The notes under the pieces are model-generated. The model did no database searches and was not told where the DNA came from. It saw only the letters and a program-made list of their open reading frames with translations. Positions 62,058 through 64,000 of a stretch of DNA of 64,000 bases are shown here, in pieces (positions within the stretch are counted from its first letter, which is position 1; the number at the start of each line of letters is the position of its first letter). The position numbers were made by a program, and so were the translations under genes. Source of the stretch: JAHELQ01 sp964491915 (GTDB taxonomy: Bacteria; Acidobacteriota; Aminicenantia; UBA2199); assembly GCA_964491915.1 (NCBI GenBank), contig CAZBHS010000015.1, forward strand, positions 1-64,000, in the 5' to 3' direction.

Positions 62058-63005
62058 ATGAAAAAGATATTGGTAACAGGCTCAGCCGGACAAATAGGAT
62101 CGGAATTAACTCTGAAATTAGTGGAAAAGTACGGTAGCGACCGGGTTGTCGCCACCGATTTGCGGGAAGCGCCCGAATCGCTGAAACAGGCGTGCGAGTG
62201 CGAACGATTGAATGTCGTCGATTGCCCGAAAGTGAGAGAGGTTGTGGAGCGTCACGACGTCGGGACAATCTATCATTTGGCCGCCATTCTGTCGGCGGTG
62301 GGGGAGCGTAAACCCCAATTGGCGTGGGATGTCAACATGAATGGTCTTTACAATGTGTTGGAAGCGGCCCGTGAATGCGGCAGCGCGGTGTTCGTGCCGT
62401 CGTCTATCGCCGCCTTCGGTCCCAGCACCCCTAGATTCGACACCCCCCAGGACACGTTGCAGAGGCCGACCTCCATCTACGGCGTCACCAAAGTGGCGGG
62501 TGAATTGTTGTGCGATTATTATCATAAGCGCTTCGGCGTGGATACCAGGGGCGTCCGTTATCCCGGCATTATTTCGTATGAGACGTTGCCCGGCGGCGGC
62601 ACCACAGACTACGCGGTGGAGATATTTTTCGAAGCCATCAAGAGCAAGACGTATTCCTGCTTTCTCAAGTCCGATTCCCGTCTGGACATGATGTACATGC
62701 CGGACGCCATCAACGCCAGCATCGCCTTGATGGAGGCGGACGGAAGCGCCTTGAAGCACCGCAACGCCTTCAATGTGACGGCGTTCAGTTTCACCCCCGA
62801 AGAATTGGCCGCGGAAATCAAGAAGATCATCCCGGAATTCCAGATCAGCTATGATGTGGATCCGGTGCGGCAGGGAATCGCCGACTCCTGGCCCAGCAGC
62901 ATGGACGACAGCGCCGCTCGCGAGGAATGGAACTGGTCTCCGTCCTATGATCTGGCGGCCATGACAAAGGATATGATCGAGCAGTTGATCCCCCGTCTGA
63001 AATAG
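62058..63005 (+). CDS. SDR-type L-threonine 3-dehydrogenase / NAD-dependent epimerase
   Basis: 315 aa. Start at ATG 62058 because AAAGGAG precedes it; the track-length frame from 61983 has no SD. Rossmann VTGSAGQIGSEL, active-site Tyr/Lys in IYGVTKVAGE near residue 138, and the family blocks RYPGIISYETLPGGGTTDYA, MMYMPDAINA and NVTAFSFTPEELA that mark the SDR-type threonine dehydrogenase group. It oxidises threonine to 2-amino-3-ketobutyrate; the usual partner ligase (kbl) is not adjacent here. After the stop there is a T-rich tract without a good stem. Confidence 0.88.
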   Translation: MKKILVTGSAGQIGSELTLKLVEKYGSDRVVATDLREAPESLKQACECERLNVVDCPKVREVVERHDVGTIYHLAAILSAVGERKPQLAWDVNMNGLYNVLEAARECGSAVFVPSSIAAFGPSTPRFDTPQDTLQRPTSIYGVTKVAGELLCDYYHKRFGVDTRGVRYPGIISYETLPGGGTTDYAVEIFFEAIKSKTYSCFLKSDSRLDMMYMPDAINASIALMEADGSALKHRNAFNVTAFSFTPEELAAEIKKIIPEFQISYDVDPVRQGIADSWPSSMDDSAAREEWNWSPSYDLAAMTKDMIEQLIPRLK

Positions 63006-63037
63006 CCATTTTTTTGTTTTTTTATTACAATATAATC

Positions 63038-63136
63038 ATGTCACAGGTAACCAATGGTTTGATCGTGTATCTTCCGGGATTTTCCCGGGACCGCATCTCA
63101 CTGTTGAAGTATGTGAACCGCTTCAATGGGCTATGA
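63038..63136 (+). CDS. Possible 32-codon small ORF
   Basis: ATG 63038 to TGA 63134-63136, reads MSQVTNGLIVYLPGFSRDRI and on. No SD and no known match; it may be chance or the decayed start of a gene. Confidence 0.2.
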   Translation: MSQVTNGLIVYLPGFSRDRISLLKYVNRFNGL

Positions 63137-63217
63137 CGGCCCCTCCACTTTTATTCTTTCAATATCCAATTATTCTTCAAAAACAAAAACTAATTAAAAT
63201 GAAACACGGAGGAAAAG

Positions 63218-64000
63218 ATGAAGGTAATCATTTTAGGAGCGGGACTTGTAGGCGGCCCCATGGCGTTGGATTTGGCGAAAGACGGGAACATGAAGGTAAC
63301 GTCTGTGGATTTGAGCGACGGTCTGCTGGCTGCGTTGAAAGAGAGAAGCGGCGGTAAGATCGACATCATCCAGGCGGACTTGTCGGAACCGGCGAAGGTG
63401 AAAGAATTGGTCGGAGACTATGATATGGTGATCAACGCTGTTCCGGGTTTTATGGGGTATCAAACCTTGCAGGCCGTCATCGAATCTAAAAAGGATGTCG
63501 TCGATATCGCCTTCTTCCCCGAAGATCCGTTCGGATTGGACGCTCTGGCGAAAGAACACGGCGTCACAGCCATTGTCGATTGCGGCGTCGCTCCCGGTAT
63601 GAGCAACCTGTTGACCGGCCATGTGCACCGGATTCTGGACAAGACTAAAAATGTATTGATCTATGTGGGCGGTTTGCCGCGGGTGCGGGTATGGCCTTAT
63701 GAATACAAAGCGGTGTTTTCCCCCATCGATGTCATCGAGGAATACACCCGTCCGGCCCGTTATGTGGAGAACGAGGTGGTGGTTACCCGCGAGGCGCTCT
63801 CGGATGTGGAACTGCTTAATTTCCCCGAAGTAGGGACTCTGGAAGCGTTTAACAGCGATGGGTTGAGGTCTCTCATCGACACCATCGACGGCGTAAATAT
63901 GAAAGAAAAAACCATGCGCTACCCCGGCCATGTGGAAAAAATGCTGGTGATGAGGGAAACAGGTTTCTTCAGCAAAGAGAAGATCGAAATCAACGGCGCC
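63218..64000 (+). CDS. Saccharopine-dehydrogenase-family protein (3' truncated by window)
   Basis: 261 codons visible, open to the end of the window. MKVIILGAGLVGGPMALDLA is the Rossmann NAD(P) site; INAVPGFMGYQTLQAVIE, DIAFFPED and VDCGVAPGMSNLLTGH are the conserved blocks of the saccharopine-dehydrogenase/LysDH-like family. The substrate is not clear; an amino-acid dehydrogenase next to threonine dehydrogenase suggests amino-acid catabolism. SD GGAGG 5 nt before the ATG. Confidence 0.88.
   Translation, partial: MKVIILGAGLVGGPMALDLAKDGNMKVTSVDLSDGLLAALKERSGGKIDIIQADLSEPAKVKELVGDYDMVINAVPGFMGYQTLQAVIESKKDVVDIAFFPEDPFGLDALAKEHGVTAIVDCGVAPGMSNLLTGHVHRILDKTKNVLIYVGGLPRVRVWPYEYKAVFSPIDVIEEYTRPARYVENEVVVTREALSDVELLNFPEVGTLEAFNSDGLRSLIDTIDGVNMKEKTMRYPGHVEKMLVMRETGFFSKEKIEINGA

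Noticed and set aside
1..64000. tRNA or rRNA genes
   Set aside because: I looked through the intergenic regions and saw no cloverleaf-like sequence or rRNA; a covariance-model scan would be needed to exclude them.

Overview
This is a 64 kb stretch of chromosome from a Gram-negative bacterium, probably a draft or metagenome assembly: it contains exactly 100 N at 2124-2223, and the window ends cut genes at both sides. Outer-membrane beta-barrels, many lipoproteins, a periplasmic lytic transglycosylase and a chaperone/usher-like operon show a diderm envelope. Genes have strong Shine-Dalgarno sites (AGGAGG type) and readable sigma-70 promoters (TTGACA-N17-TATAAT type), which argues against Bacteroidota even though the RiPP cluster is of a kind best known there. 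I cannot place the phylum; a deep-branching lineage such as Aminicenantes/Acidobacteriota-like is only a guess.

Layout. 1-2.5 kb: C-terminal end of an RHS/YD-repeat polymorphic toxin, a likely immunity partner with a duplicated HTH-like unit, then a long gene-free tract with a 49-bp-arm palindrome and a 21-bp minisatellite broken by the assembly gap. 2.5-10.1 kb: M13 metallopeptidase, RecB/Cas4-like nuclease fused to two topoisomerase-type zinc ribbons, a PAS-rich sensor kinase with its NarL-type regulator, and a FAS1 protein. 10.2-22.3 kb: iscS-iscU, a papain-like protein whose catalytic Cys is Ala, a GH97 glycosidase, a ClpC-type unfoldase, a geranylgeranyl-reductase-like flavoprotein, an ArsC/LMW-phosphatase, then an operon of zinc-ribbon protein, PC4-like protein, asparaginase and M20 peptidase. 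22.4-26.3 kb: an outer-membrane operon of two lipoproteins and a large peptidase/propeller/barrel protein interrupted by a homopolymer frameshift. 26.6-33.2 kb: operon of a cyclic-2,3-diphosphoglycerate-synthetase-like P-loop protein, carbamate kinase, an unknown 726-aa protein, Nnr and TsaE.

33.2-36.7 kb: a compact RiPP locus: a 60-aa Cys-containing precursor with an AG cleavage motif, a radical SAM/SPASM maturase with its own promoter, and a second radical-SAM-like partner. 36.7-46.1 kb: envelope and housekeeping genes on the minus strand (small outer-membrane barrel, thioredoxin pair, lipid kinase, lytic transglycosylase, alaS, PilT-like ATPase, beta-CASP nuclease). 46.3-55.0 kb: PilZ protein, CCA/polyA polymerase, an orphan LanC-like cyclase, a two-component system with a degenerate second receiver, an S1-repeat protein and thiD. 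55.1-61.6 kb: a membrane protein and then a chaperone/usher-like operon (14-codon leader ORF, three related secreted subunits, PapD-like chaperone, barrel protein with C-terminal SdrD-B-like domains). 61.6-64 kb: a second 21-bp minisatellite, an SDR-type threonine dehydrogenase and a truncated saccharopine-dehydrogenase-like gene.

The two most interesting systems are the RiPP locus (33.5-36.7 kb, perhaps with the LanC-like protein at 48.4 kb) and the chaperone/usher-like fibre operon (56.1-61.6 kb), whose third subunit lacks the N-terminal strand that the other two carry.
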